Positions 51,832 through 61,543 are shown, numbered from the stretch's first letter. The stretch: DNA of 64,000 bases from Ramlibacter sp. (GCA_016713005.1 JADJPY010000016.1:186001-250000); one strand, 5' to 3'. Program-made: numbers and translations. Notes: generated from the letters alone by a model not told the origin.

Positions 51832-52995
51832 TTACTTGCCGCCCAGCCCCATCGCCCGGGTGATCACTTCTTTCATGATCTCGTTGGTGCCGCCGTAGAT
51901 GCGCTGCACGCGCGCGTCGGCGTAGGCGCGGGTGATGGGGTATTCCCACATGTAGCCGTAGCCGCCGTGCAGCTGCACGCATTCGTCCATCACCTTGCAC
52001 TGCAAGTCACTGCACCAGTACTTGGCCATGCTGGCGGTGGCGGTGTCCAGCTTGTCCTGGCACACCAGCTCGGTGCACTTGTCCACAAACACCTGCGCCA
52101 CCTGCACCTCGGTCTGCAGCTCGGCCAGGGTGTAGCGGGTGTTCTGGAAGCTGGCCACCGGCTGGCCAAACACCTTGCGCTCTTTCACATAGGCCACCGT
52201 CTGGTCGATGGCGGCCTGCGCGGCGGCAATGGCCCCGATGGCGATCTGAAGCCGCTCCCAGGGCAGCTGCTCCATCAGGCAGATGAAGCCCTTGTTCTCC
52301 ATGGCGGGGCCGCCCAGCAGGCCGTCGGCGGGCACGTGCACGTTGTTGAAGAAGAGTTCGCTGGTGTCCTGCGCCTTCAGGCCCAGCTTTTTGAGGCGCT
52401 TGCCCTTGTCAAAGCCTTCCATGCCGCGCTCCACCAGCAGCAGGCTGGTGCCCTTGCCGCCGGCCTCGGGGTTGGTCTTGGCCACCACGATCACCAGGTC
52501 GGCGTGCCAGCCGTTGGTGATGAAGGTCTTGCTGCCGTTCAGCAGGTAGCTGCCGTCGGCCTGCTTGATGGCGGTGCTCTTGATGCCCTGCAGGTCGCTG
52601 CCGGCGGCGGGCTCACTCATGGCGATGGCGCCGATCATCTCGCCGCTGGCCAGCTTGGGCAGGTACCTGGCCTTTTGCCCGGGCGTGCCGTAGTGCAGGA
52701 TGTACGGCGCCACGATCTCGCTGTGCAGGCTGTAGCCAATGCCGGTCAGGCCGCGGGCGTTGAGCTCTTCAAACTGGATCACGCTGTAGAGCTTGTCGGC
52801 GCCGGAGCCACCGTACTCCTCTGGCATGGTCATGCACAAAAAGCCGTTCTCGCCGGCCTTGTTCCACACGGCGCGGTCCACATAGCCTTGTTCCTCCCAG
52901 GCGTCGTGGTGGGGGGCGATCTCTTTCTCGCAAAAGCGCCGGAAGCTGTCGCGAAAGGCCTCGTGGTCAGGGCTGAACAGGGTGCGGGGGATCAT
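51832..52995 (-). CDS. Acyl-CoA dehydrogenase
   Basis: A 387-residue FAD flavoenzyme of fatty-acid or branched-chain oxidation. It has MTMPEEYGGSGADKLYSVIQ, 'AIAMSEPAAGSDLQGIKSTA', 'NGSKTFITNGWHADLVIVVA' and the C-terminal 'MKEVITRAMGLGGK'-type end with RIYGGTNEI. The catalytic base is expected in the 'QLHGGYGYMWEYPITRAYAD' region. It lies 13 bp downstream of the M19 peptidase gene, with which it may be transcribed. Confidence 0.95.
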   Translation of the reverse strand: MIPRTLFSPDHEAFRDSFRRFCEKEIAPHHDAWEEQGYVDRAVWNKAGENGFLCMTMPEEYGGSGADKLYSVIQFEELNARGLTGIGYSLHSEIVAPYILHYGTPGQKARYLPKLASGEMIGAIAMSEPAAGSDLQGIKSTAIKQADGSYLLNGSKTFITNGWHADLVIVVAKTNPEAGGKGTSLLLVERGMEGFDKGKRLKKLGLKAQDTSELFFNNVHVPADGLLGGPAMENKGFICLMEQLPWERLQIAIGAIAAAQAAIDQTVAYVKERKVFGQPVASFQNTRYTLAELQTEVQVAQVFVDKCTELVCQDKLDTATASMAKYWCSDLQCKVMDECVQLHGGYGYMWEYPITRAYADARVQRIYGGTNEIMKEVITRAMGLGGK

Positions 52996-53008
52996 GGGTG
53001 TCTCCGGG

Positions 53009-54136
53009 TCAGGTTTTGGTGGCGCCGCTCATGGCGGCCTTGACGATGCGGGCGTAGTTGCCAACCAGCACGCCATGCAGTTGCTCTTCCTTCAGGCCGC
53101 GCTTGAGCAGGTTGTCCACCACGTCGCGCAGGTCGGCATAGTCGTTCATCATGCGGTTGGGCCAGACGCCCTCCATGTCGGTGCCAAAGGCCACGTGCGC
53201 CGGGCCCACCAGGTCGCACATGCGCATGATCTCGTCGGCGTAGGTGCCCTTGCTGTTGACCGGGTAGGCGGGGTCGGTGCCCAGGCGCAGGCACCACAGG
53301 CCCACCGCGCCACCGCGTGCGGCGATCTTGCGCGCAGCGGGCAGCGAGAGCGAGCGCGCGATGTAGCCGGCCTCGGCCGGCGAGCCCCCATTGGGCGTGA
53401 TCCACGAGTGCGACCACACCATGGCGGCGTCAGAAGCATCCAGCGCGCCGTCCACCACGGCGGCGGTGCTGTGCGCCAGGTCCACCACGATGCCCAGCCG
53501 CTTGCATTCGCTCACCACCTGCGCGCCCAGCGGCGTGAGGCGGCCGTGCTCGGGGCGTGCCGTCTGGTGGTCGCCCAGCGGGTTGCGGATGTAGTGCATC
53601 AGCTGCAGGTGGCGCACGCCCAGGGCGTGGGCCTCGGCCAGGCGCTGGGGCTGCCCCTCCAGGAAGTTGGCCGACTCGCACGCCAGCAGCACATGCGGCT
53701 CGCCGGCCAGGGCGCGGTCCACGTCGGCCGGCGTCAGGGCCTTGGTGACTTTCCATTGCGCCAGGCGGCCTTCGTAATCCTTGACCAGGCTTTGCCAGTA
53801 GGCCCAGATCTCGCCGGGCTGGGGCTCGCCCACCTGGCGCAGCGGGCCGTTGGTGGCCGATATCCACTTGCGGTCGTCCACCACGGCCCAGGCCAGCAGG
53901 GCGATGCCGTTCTCGCGCATGTGCTTGTTCAGGTCCATGCCAAACAGACGGGGCAGGAACATGCCGTAGTGCGAGTGCATGTCCACCACCCAGGGCTTGC
54001 CGCCCGGCACGGTTTGCGCGGCGGCGGGCAATGCGGCTGCGCCAGCCATGGCGGCGGCCATGCGGCCCAGCTGCCGGCGGGTGAGGCCCCGGTTGGCGCC
54101 GCTCGGGCGGGCGGGTCGGACACGGTTCTTTTCCAT
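53009..54136 (-). CDS. Membrane dipeptidase family (peptidase M19), exported
   Basis: A 375-residue zinc hydrolase of the renal dipeptidase family. A twin-arginine-like signal (TRRQLGRMAAAMAGAAALPA) precedes 'WVVDMHSHYGMFLPRLFGMD', and the mature part has 'HVLLACESANFLEGQPQRLA', LMHYIRNPLGD, 'GIVVDLAHSTAAVVDGALDA', MVWSHSW and VAFGTDMEG, the usual metal-ligand blocks. The ATG at 54136 is chosen; the frame extends upstream only as a shadow. The substrate is likely a dipeptide or related lactam, otherwise unknown. Confidence 0.9.
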   Translation of the reverse strand: MEKNRVRPARPSGANRGLTRRQLGRMAAAMAGAAALPAAAQTVPGGKPWVVDMHSHYGMFLPRLFGMDLNKHMRENGIALLAWAVVDDRKWISATNGPLRQVGEPQPGEIWAYWQSLVKDYEGRLAQWKVTKALTPADVDRALAGEPHVLLACESANFLEGQPQRLAEAHALGVRHLQLMHYIRNPLGDHQTARPEHGRLTPLGAQVVSECKRLGIVVDLAHSTAAVVDGALDASDAAMVWSHSWITPNGGSPAEAGYIARSLSLPAARKIAARGGAVGLWCLRLGTDPAYPVNSKGTYADEIMRMCDLVGPAHVAFGTDMEGVWPNRMMNDYADLRDVVDNLLKRGLKEEQLHGVLVGNYARIVKAAMSGATKT

Positions 54137-54250
54137 GGATGGCCTCCTCAGCCTGTCGCCATTTTTACAGAGCGTTTGCTTGGTGAAATGACTATACTGG
54201 ATCACGACATTCTCGACCCGTTTGCCACCCTGCCCCTGACGCGCTGCAAC

Positions 54251-55072
54251 ATGATCATTGACGCCTGGGTCCAGCACCCCACCCTGCGCCAGACGCAGGA
54301 CCCGATGTTCGATTCGCTTCGGCGCTGGACACACGGCGCTGTGCCCACGACCGAGCTGCCCGTGGCGGCCACGGTGGCCGCACTTGATGCGGCGGGCGTG
54401 GGCCGCGCGCTGTGCAGCGCCTGGGTGGGCCCGCAAGCGGCGATGATTTCAAACGACGAGGTGGCCGGCTTTGTGCAGCAGTCGGGCGGTCGGCTGCTGG
54501 GCGTCGGCTCGGTGGACATCCGCAAGCCCATGGCGGCCATGCGCGAGGTGCGCCGCTGCGTGCAGGAGCTGGGCTTCAAGGCGATCCGCAGCCTGCCCTG
54601 GCTGTGGGAGGTGCCCCCGATCGACCGGCGCTTTTACCCCGTGTACGCCGCGTGTTGTGAGGCGGGCGTGCCGTTTTGCACCCAGATCGGCCACGCGGGG
54701 CCGCTGATGCCCAGCGAGGTGGGCCGCCCGATCTACCTGGACCAGGTGGCGATCGATTTCCCCGAGCTCACCATCGTGGGCGGGCACATCGGCTACCCCT
54801 GGACGGATGAGGCCATTGCGGTGGCCACCAAGCACGAGCGCGTCTACATCGACACCTCGGCCTACACCGTGCGGCGCTACCCGGCGCAGCTGGTGGAGTT
54901 CATGCGCAGCCACGGCCGCCACAAGGTGCTGTTTGGCAGCAACTGGCCCATGATCGCCCCGGCCAAATGCCTGGAGGGCCTTGACACCCTGGGTCTGGAC
55001 GACGAGACCCGTGACCTGTTTCTGGCGGGCAATGCCCGCCGCGTTTACAAGCTTGAAGGAGCCCAACCATGA
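54251..55072 (+). CDS. Amidohydrolase (amidohydrolase 2/ACMSD-like family)
   Basis: A 273-residue TIM-barrel hydrolase with the family-type N-terminus MIIDAWVQHPTLRQTQDPMF, central 'SLPWLWEVPPIDRRFYPVYA', 'TIVGGHIGYPWTDEAIAVAT' and C-terminal FGSNWPMI, metal/aspartate-type residues. The ATG at 54251 is favoured because it begins at the conserved MIIDAW; an upstream ATG at 54188 in the same frame is possible. It overlaps the thiolase start by 4 bp (ATGA). Confidence 0.8.
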   Translation: MIIDAWVQHPTLRQTQDPMFDSLRRWTHGAVPTTELPVAATVAALDAAGVGRALCSAWVGPQAAMISNDEVAGFVQQSGGRLLGVGSVDIRKPMAAMREVRRCVQELGFKAIRSLPWLWEVPPIDRRFYPVYAACCEAGVPFCTQIGHAGPLMPSEVGRPIYLDQVAIDFPELTIVGGHIGYPWTDEAIAVATKHERVYIDTSAYTVRRYPAQLVEFMRSHGRHKVLFGSNWPMIAPAKCLEGLDTLGLDDETRDLFLAGNARRVYKLEGAQP

Positions 55073-56274
55073 CCGAAGCCTATGTGTACGACGCCATCCG
55101 CACCCCCCGTGGCAAGGGCAAGAAAGACGGCAGCCTGCATGAGGTCAAGCCCGTCAACCTGCTGGCCGGCGTGCTGACCGAGCTGCAGCGCCGCAACGAC
55201 TTTGACACCGCGCTGGTGGACGACGTGGTGATGGGCGTGGTCTCCCCCATTGGTGAACAGGGCTCGGTCATCGCCAAGGTGGCCGCCCTGAAGGCGGGCT
55301 GGGATTTCCGCTGCGCGGGCGTGCAGCTCAACCGCTTTTGCGCCTCGGGCCTGGAGGCCGTCAACATGGCGGCGCAAAAGGTGCGCAGCGGCTGGGAGGA
55401 CCTGGTCGTCGCCGGCGGGGTGGAGAGCATGAGCCGCGTGCCCATTGGCTCCGACGGCGGCGCCTGGGCGCAGGACCCGGAGACCAACTCGGCCACTGAT
55501 TTCGTGCCCCAGGGCATTGGCGCGGACCTGATCGCCACGCTGGACGGCTTTACCCGCGACGACGTGGATGCGTTTGCCATGGAATCGCAAAAGCGGGCGG
55601 CCAAGGCGCGCGAAGGTGGCTTCTTTGCGGGCTCGGTGGTGCCGGTGAAGGACTTCCTGGACCAGACCATCCTGGACCACGACGAGTTCATCAAGCCGCG
55701 CACCACGATGGAGGGGCTGGCCTCGCTCAAGCCCGCTTTTGAGCAGCTGGGCGCAATGGGGTTTGACCAGGTGGCGATCGCGCGCTATCCACAGGTGGAG
55801 CGCATCCACCATGTGCACCACGCGGGCAATTCATCGGGCATCGTGGACGGCGCAGCCGCGATCCTGATCGGCTCCGAGGCGGCGGGCAAGACGCATGGCT
55901 TCAAGCCGCGTGCGCGCATCGTGGCGGCAGCGCTCAGTGGGGCCGACCCGACCATCATGCTGACGGGCCCCATGCCGGCGGCGCGCAAGGCGCTGGCCAA
56001 GGCGGGCCTCACCATCGACCAGATCGACCTGTTCGAGGTGAACGAGGCCTTTGCCGCCGTGCCCATGCGCTTCATGAAAGAAATGGGCGTGCCCCACGAG
56101 AAGGTCAACGTCAACGGTGGCGCCATCGCCATGGGCCACCCGCTGGGCGCCACGGGCGCGATGATTTTGAACACCCTGATCGACGAGCTGCACCGGCGCA
56201 AGCTGCGCTACGGCCTGGCCACGCTGTGCGTGGGTGGCGGCATGGGCATTGCCACGATCGTGGAGCGCATCTGA
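55069..56274 (+). CDS. Acetyl-CoA acetyltransferase/thiolase
   Basis: A 401-residue thiolase (condensation or thiolytic cleavage). The acyl-accepting cysteine is in NRFCASGLEAVN (near residue 88), with HAGNSSGIVDGAA, 'NVNGGAIAMGHPLGATGAMI' and the C-terminal CVGGGMG, whose second cysteine is catalytic. It is coupled to the amidohydrolase upstream and the fadJ-like gene downstream (one-base overlap TGATG), which suggests a beta-oxidation operon. Confidence 0.95.
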   Translation: MTEAYVYDAIRTPRGKGKKDGSLHEVKPVNLLAGVLTELQRRNDFDTALVDDVVMGVVSPIGEQGSVIAKVAALKAGWDFRCAGVQLNRFCASGLEAVNMAAQKVRSGWEDLVVAGGVESMSRVPIGSDGGAWAQDPETNSATDFVPQGIGADLIATLDGFTRDDVDAFAMESQKRAAKAREGGFFAGSVVPVKDFLDQTILDHDEFIKPRTTMEGLASLKPAFEQLGAMGFDQVAIARYPQVERIHHVHHAGNSSGIVDGAAAILIGSEAAGKTHGFKPRARIVAAALSGADPTIMLTGPMPAARKALAKAGLTIDQIDLFEVNEAFAAVPMRFMKEMGVPHEKVNVNGGAIAMGHPLGATGAMILNTLIDELHRRKLRYGLATLCVGGGMGIATIVERI

Positions 56275-58417
56275 TGAAGACCATCCGCTACGAGCTGGCC
56301 GACGGCATCGCCACGCTGACGTTTGACGAGCCGGACTCGCCGGTCAACACCATGTGCGCGCAGTGGCAGGCCGATCTGGTCGAGGCCACGGCGCAGGTGG
56401 TGCAGGACAAGGACGCCATCAAGGGCATCGTGCTGGCCTCGGCCAAGACCACCTTCTTTGCCGGCGCAGACCTCAAGGGCACGATGCGGCTGCAGGCCAG
56501 CGACGCCGGCCGCGTGTTTGCCGAGATCGAGCAGACCAAGAAGTGCTTTCGCACACTGGAGACGCTGGGCAAGCCTGTGGTCAGCTGCATCAACGGCGCG
56601 GCCCTGGGCGGCGGCTGGGAAGTGGCGCTGGTGGGCCACTACCGTGTGGCGGTGGACGACCGCAAGATCCAGCTCGGCCTGCCCGAGATCACGCTGGGGC
56701 TGATCCCCGGCGCCAGCGGCATCACCAAGATGACGCGCCTGCTGGGCCTGATGGGCGCGCAGCCCTACATCCTGGAGAGCAAGCTGTTCAACCCGCGCGA
56801 GGCCCTGGAACTGGGCCTGGTGCACGAGCTGGTGGCCGACGCTGCAGCGCTGCGCCCGTCGGCGCTGGCCTGGATTGCGGCCAACCCCACCGCCCACCAA
56901 CCCTGGGATGCCAGGGACTACAAGATACCTGGCGGCACACCGGCCAACCCCAAGATCGCGGGCATGCTCAGCGTGGCGCCGGCCGTGCTCAAGCAGAAGA
57001 CGCGCGGCCTGTACCCGGCCCCCGAATACGCGCTGGCGGCCATGGTCGAGGGCGCGCAGGTGGACTTTGACACGGCGCTGCGCATCGAGAGCCGTTACCT
57101 GGCCAAGCTGATCGTGAGCCCGGTGGCCAAGAACATGATCAACACGTTCTTCTTCAACATGAACGCGATCAAGTCGGGGCAAAGCAGGCCGAAGGACGTG
57201 CCGCGCTACAAGCCGCAGAAGGTGGGCATCCTGGGCGCCGGCATGATGGGCGCGGGCATCGCCTACGCGCAGGCCAGCCGCGGCATTGCCACCGTGCTCA
57301 AGGACGTGACGCACGAGAAGGCCGAGCATGGCCGCAGCTACAGCTTCCGCCTGACCCAGCCGCGGGTGGAGAAGGGCCGCATGGGCCCGCACGACCAGAC
57401 CGAGCTGATGGCGCGCATCAAGGCCACCGACCAGGCGAGCGACCTGCAGGGCTGCGACCTGATCATCGAGGCGGTATTCGAGCAGCGCGAGCTCAAGGCC
57501 AAGGTCACGCAGGAAGCCGAGCCCATGCTCGCCGCGGGCGGCTTTTTTGCCAGCAACACCTCCACCCTGCCGATCAGCGGCCTGGCCACCGCCAGCGCCA
57601 ACCCGGCCAAGTTCATCGGCATCCACTTCTTCAGCCCGGTGGACAAGATGAAGCTGGTGGAAATCATCCGCGGCAAGCCCAGACCGACGACGAGACCGTG
57701 GCGCGCGCCTTCGACTACGTGCAGGCGCTGGGCAAGATCCCGATCGTGGTGAACGACTCGCGCGGCTTCTACACCAGCCGCACCTTCGGCACCTTCGTGA
57801 TGGAAGGCGCGGCCATGCTGGGCGAGGGCATCCCCGCCACGGTGATCGAGAACGCTGGCTTGCAGGTCGGCATGCCGGTGGGGCCATTGGCGGTGCTCGA
57901 CGAGACCGCGCTGTCGCTGAGCGTGCATGTGCTGGACCAGACCCGCGCCGACTACGCCGCCGACGGAAAAACGTACACCGCGACGCCGGGCGAGCTGCTG
58001 GTGGAGCGCATGGTCAAGGAGCTCAAGCGCCCCGGGCGCGCGGGCGGCGGCGGCTTCTACGACTACCCGGCGGGTCAGAAGAAGCACCTGTGGCCCGAGC
58101 TTAAAAAACACTTCGAAAAGCCCGGCGCAGCCTGGGACATGGCCACCCTGAAGGACCGGCTGCTGTACCGCCAGGCGGTGGAGACGGCGCGCTGCCTGAG
58201 CGAAGGCGTGCTCACCACGGTGCACGACGCCAACATCGGCTCGATCTTCGGCATCGGCTTCCCGGCCTGGACGGGAGGCGCCATGCAGTTCATCTACGGC
58301 ACAGGGGTGGATGCCTTCATTGCCCGAGCCGATGCGCTGGCGCAGCAGTTCGGCCCCGGCTTTGCGCTGACGGATGCGGTGAAGGCAACCATTCGCCAGC
58401 ATCAGCCTGCGTACTGA
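56274..58417 (+). pseudogene. fadJ: FadJ/FadB-like multifunctional beta-oxidation protein, with one frameshift
   Basis: An N-terminal enoyl-CoA hydratase (GGGWEVALVGHYRVAVDD, QLGLPEITLGLIPGASG) is fused to a 3-hydroxyacyl-CoA dehydrogenase (VGILGAGMMGAGIAYAQASR). The total is about 714 residues if repaired, normal for FadJ. The first frame ends IIRGKPRPTTRPW; a missing C in the run at 57678-57680 explains the break. One more C gives ...IIRGKPQTDDETVARAFDYV, and the second frame continues ALGKIPIVVNDSRGFYTSR to the end. All other parts are intact, so this is probably a base-calling error. Confidence 0.88.
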
Positions 58418-58460
58418 AGCCACAGCCCGCTTCACCAGGCGGGGGCGACGCCACGGCTAT

Positions 58461-58481
58461 TTGTTTGACAAAGTCAAGCAA
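58461..58481. promoter_or_regulatory. Palindromic operator upstream of the MarR-GNAT gene
   Basis: An inverted repeat with core TTGACAAAGTCAA (58465-58477) and near-matching outer TTG/CAA, 21 bp in all, sits 19 bp before the ATG and overlaps a TTGACA -35-like hexamer. It is the likely autoregulatory MarR site. Confidence 0.6.
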
Positions 58482-58499
58482 TTGCCTGACGATGGCCAC

Positions 58500-59429
58500 A
58501 TGGCCGCCCCCTCCCCCGCCCAGGTCCGCGCGCTGCGCGCCTTCAACCGCCTCTGGACACGCCGCATCGGCGTGCTCGACCCCTACCTGGGCAGCGACTT
58601 CTCGCTGACCGAGGTGCGCGTGCTGTACGAGCTGGCGCACCGCGACCAGCCGGCCGCCTCCGAGCTGGGCCGCGACCTGGCGCTGGACGCCGGCTACCTG
58701 AGCCGCATCCTGCGCCGCTTCGAGCGCGAAGGCTGGGTCGAGCGTGCGCCTTCACCGGCCGACCGGCGCCAGAGCCTGCTGCGCCTGACGCCCGCCGGGC
58801 GGGACGCTTTCGAGCCGCTGCAGCAGCGCTCTCGCGACGAGGCCGCCGCCTTGCTGGCGCCGCTGTCGGCCCCGCAGCGCCGCGAGCTGCTGGCCGCCCT
58901 CGCCCGCGTGCAGGCACTGGTTGACCCCCTGGCCGCGCCGGCCGCGACGCGCACCGTGATGCTGCGCGAGCCGCAACCGGGCGACATCGGCTGGGTGGTG
59001 CAGATGCACGGCGAGGTCTACGGACGGGAGTACGGCTGGAACGCCGAATTCGAGGGCCTGGTCGCGGGCATCGCGGCCGACTACATCCGCAACTTCCGCC
59101 CCGGGCTGGAGCGCTGCTGGATCGCCGAGCTGGACGGCGAGCGCGTGGGCGCGGCCTTCGTGGTGCGAAAGAGCGCCACCGTGGCGCAGCTGCGCATGCT
59201 GATCCTGGCGCCGGCAGCGCGTGGCCTGGGCCTGGGCGCGCGTCTGACGGACGAATGCATCGCTTTCGCCCGCTCGGCGGGCTACCGCAAGATGGTGCTG
59301 TGGACCAACAGCATCCTGGACGCGGCCCGCGGCATCTACGCGCGCCGTGGCTTCCGGCTGGTCAAGAGCGAGCCGCACCACAGCTACGGGCACGACCTGG
59401 TGGGCGAAACCTGGGAACGCCGCCTGTGA
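58500..59429 (+). CDS. MarR-type regulator fused to a GNAT acetyltransferase
   Basis: A 309-residue fusion: a MarR winged helix ('LYELAHRDQPAASELGRDLA', 'GYLSRILRRFEREGWVERAP', DRRQSLLRLTPAG) followed by a GNAT acetyltransferase domain ('GWVVQMHGEVYGREYGWNAE', 'LRMLILAPAARGLGLGARLT', 'KMVLWTNSILDAARGIYARR'). The ATG at 58500 (MAAPSPAQ) is favoured over a TTG at 58461 that lies in the palindrome. Such fusions occur in many bacteria; the acetylated substrate is unknown. GTGA overlap with the EamA gene. Confidence 0.9.
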   Translation: MAAPSPAQVRALRAFNRLWTRRIGVLDPYLGSDFSLTEVRVLYELAHRDQPAASELGRDLALDAGYLSRILRRFEREGWVERAPSPADRRQSLLRLTPAGRDAFEPLQQRSRDEAAALLAPLSAPQRRELLAALARVQALVDPLAAPAATRTVMLREPQPGDIGWVVQMHGEVYGREYGWNAEFEGLVAGIAADYIRNFRPGLERCWIAELDGERVGAAFVVRKSATVAQLRMLILAPAARGLGLGARLTDECIAFARSAGYRKMVLWTNSILDAARGIYARRGFRLVKSEPHHSYGHDLVGETWERRL

Positions 59430-60352
59430 GCAGCCCCGTGCGCGCCTGGCCATTGCTGGCGGCGGCTGCGACGGGTGTGCAGGTAGGCGCGGCCATCGCA
59501 GCCTCGCGGCTGGTGGTCACCGAGGTGCCTCCGCTGACGCTGGCGTTCTTGCGCTACGCCATCGGCTTCCTGTGCCTGCTGCCCCTGGTTTTGCGGCATT
59601 TTTGGCCTCCAGCCCCCGTGGATATTGGGCCACCCGCTATCAAAAGCATAGCGTTTGACCTGGGCGGCATGGCCGCATTGGGCGTGGTGCAGTTCGCCCT
59701 GGTGATCGCCCTGCTCAACTTCGGGCTGCAAACGGTGGCAGCGGCGCCGGCGGCACTGATCTTCAGCCTGTTCCCGCTGTTGACGCTGATGTTCTCGGCC
59801 GCCCTGGGACACGAGCGCATCACACCGTCGCTGCTGGGCGGCGTGGTCATGTCCATCAGCGGCGTGGCGTTGTCCCTGGCGCCCAAGCTCACGGCGCCCC
59901 ACACCGGCCACTGGTGGGGCGAAGCGGCCGTGCTGCTGGCGGCCGCACTGGGCGCGGCCTGCAGCGTGCTGTACCGCCCTTACCTGCGCCGCTACCCCAC
60001 ACTGCCCGTGTCCGCCTGGGCCATGCTGGCGTCGGTGTTGTTCCTGGGCGCGCTGGCCCCCTCGGAGTCGGCGTGGGACCGCGTGCTTGCGTTGACGCCC
60101 GGCAGCTGGGCCGTGGTGGTCTTCATTGGCGTGTCCAGTGGGGTGGGCTATGCGCTGTGGCTGTACGCCCTGAAGCACGCGCCCGCCACCCGTGTGACGG
60201 CTTTTCTTGCGCTCAACCCCCTGACCGCGGCGTTGCTGGGGAGCTGGTGGCTGGGCGAACCGGCTGGTGCCACAGCGCCGCCGGCGATCGCCCTGATTGC
60301 GGCGGGTTTGTGGCTGGCCACGAGAGCGCCAGCGCCGGTGCCACGGGGATAA
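59426..60352 (+). CDS. EamA/DMT family transporter
   Basis: A 308-residue drug/metabolite exporter with ten helices in two EamA repeats: 'VPPLTLAFLRYAIGFLCLLP' in the first and 'ALKHAPATRVTAFLALNPLT' with 'AALLGSWWLGEPAGATAPPA' in the second. The GTG at 59426 overlaps the MarR-GNAT stop. Residues about 58-76 (FWPPAPVDIGPPAIKSIAF) are encoded by an interspersed repeat, inserted in a loop between helices. It may export a substrate linked to the upstream GNAT protein. Confidence 0.87.
   Translation: MSSPVRAWPLLAAAATGVQVGAAIAASRLVVTEVPPLTLAFLRYAIGFLCLLPLVLRHFWPPAPVDIGPPAIKSIAFDLGGMAALGVVQFALVIALLNFGLQTVAAAPAALIFSLFPLLTLMFSAALGHERITPSLLGGVVMSISGVALSLAPKLTAPHTGHWWGEAAVLLAAALGAACSVLYRPYLRRYPTLPVSAWAMLASVLFLGALAPSESAWDRVLALTPGSWAVVVFIGVSSGVGYALWLYALKHAPATRVTAFLALNPLTAALLGSWWLGEPAGATAPPAIALIAAGLWLATRAPAPVPRG
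59597..59652 (-). repeat. Interspersed repeat copy 10, inside the EamA gene
   Basis: Minus-strand element: stem GCTATGCTTTTGATAGC, then GGGT, spacer and CACGGGGGCTGGAGGCC. It lies entirely within coding sequence with no stop, in the frame used by the matA and enoyl-CoA hydratase copies. Confidence 0.85.
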
Positions 60353-60359
60353 TGCGGGC

Positions 60360-60974
60360 ATGAGTTTCCCCGCGGCCCCGCAGGCCCCCGATCTCCAGCG
60401 GCAAGCGCCGCGTTCCCTGACCGACCTGTTCGTCTCGTTCTCGTGGCTGGCCCTGCAGGGCTTTGGCGGCGTGCTGGCCGTGGTGCAGCGCGAGCTCGTG
60501 GAAAAAAAGCGCTGGCTGACACTGGAAGAGTTTGTCGAGGACTGGGCCGTGGCCCAGTTGCTCCCCGGCCCCAACGTGGTCAACCTCTCGCTGATGATCG
60601 GCGACCGTCATTTCGGACTGCGTGGCGCGCTGGTGGCATTGGCCGGCATGCTGTGTTTTCCGCTGCTGGTGGTGCTGCTGCTGGCGGTGCTGTTCGCCGG
60701 CATTGCAGACCACCCCATGGCCCAGGGGGCCCTGCGGGGAATGGGTGCGGTTGCGGCCGGGCTGATCACGGCCACCGGGCTCAAGTTGATCGGCGCACTC
60801 AAGACCAACGTGATGGGAGCGGCCGTGTGCTGGGCATTCGCGGCGGCGGTGTTTGTGGCCATTGCCCTGCTGCGCCTGCCACTGGCCTGGGTGCTGCTGG
60901 GCCTGGGCAGCGCGGCGTCTGTGTGGGCCTGGCGGCAGCTTGGCCACCTTGCCGCGCACAAGGAGGGGGCATGA
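60360..60974 (+). CDS. ChrA family chromate transporter, first half
   Basis: A 204-residue single-domain ChrA: 'FSWLALQGFGGVLAVVQREL', WLTLEEFVEDWAVAQLLPGP, NVVNLSLMIGDRHFG, then hydrophobic helices. Long ChrA proteins fuse two such domains; here they are separate. The second half follows with a 4 bp overlap, so the pair probably acts as a heterodimer exporting chromate or another anion. Confidence 0.9.
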   Translation: MSFPAAPQAPDLQRQAPRSLTDLFVSFSWLALQGFGGVLAVVQRELVEKKRWLTLEEFVEDWAVAQLLPGPNVVNLSLMIGDRHFGLRGALVALAGMLCFPLLVVLLLAVLFAGIADHPMAQGALRGMGAVAAGLITATGLKLIGALKTNVMGAAVCWAFAAAVFVAIALLRLPLAWVLLGLGSAASVWAWRQLGHLAAHKEGA

Positions 60975-61543
60975 GCATCACGATGACTTCCGCCCACTGG
61001 CTGGACCTGTTCGCCCATTTCATGTCGCTTTCGCTGCTGGCGGTGGGCGGCGCCATCACCACTGCGCCGGACATGCACCGCTACCTGGTGATGGACAAGG
61101 GCTGGATGACGGACAGCCAGTTCGTTTCTTCCATCGCGCTGGCCCAGGCGGCGCCAGGCCCCAACGTGCTGTTCATCGCACTGATCGGCTGGAACGTGGG
61201 CCTGAACTCGGGCGGCTGGCTGCTCGGCTTGATGGGAATGGCCCTGGCGATGCTGGGCACGCTGATACCGAGCACGACGCTGACCTTCCTGGCCACCCGC
61301 TGGGGCCACCGCAACCGCGAACTGCGCGCCGTGCGGGCCTTCAAGCAGGGCATGGCCCCGGTGGTGATTGCGCTGCTCGTGGCCACCGGATGGGTGCTCA
61401 GTGCCGCACACAATGTGCCGGCCCGCGACTGGCGGCTGTGGTTGCTGACGGCCGTTTCTGCTGTGGTGGTGTGGCGCACGCGCCTGCATTTGCTGTGGCT
61501 GCTGGGCACAGGGGCCGTTCTTGGCGCGTTTGGATTGGTGTAA
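60971..61543 (+). CDS. ChrA family chromate transporter, second half
   Basis: A 190-residue ChrA domain: 'HFMSLSLLAVGGAITTAPDM', 'VMDKGWMTDSQFVSSIALAQ' and AAPGPNVLFIALIGWNVGL match the ChrA repeat. ATG at 60971 overlaps the first-half stop (ATGA). Together with the first gene it forms a short-ChrA pair. Confidence 0.9.
   Translation: MSITMTSAHWLDLFAHFMSLSLLAVGGAITTAPDMHRYLVMDKGWMTDSQFVSSIALAQAAPGPNVLFIALIGWNVGLNSGGWLLGLMGMALAMLGTLIPSTTLTFLATRWGHRNRELRAVRAFKQGMAPVVIALLVATGWVLSAAHNVPARDWRLWLLTAVSAVVVWRTRLHLLWLLGTGAVLGAFGLV

Noticed and set aside
54188..54250. A longer start for the amidohydrolase at ATG 54188
   Set aside because: The shorter protein starts at the conserved-looking MIIDAW; a promoter-like TATACT overlaps the upstream codons. 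Not excluded.
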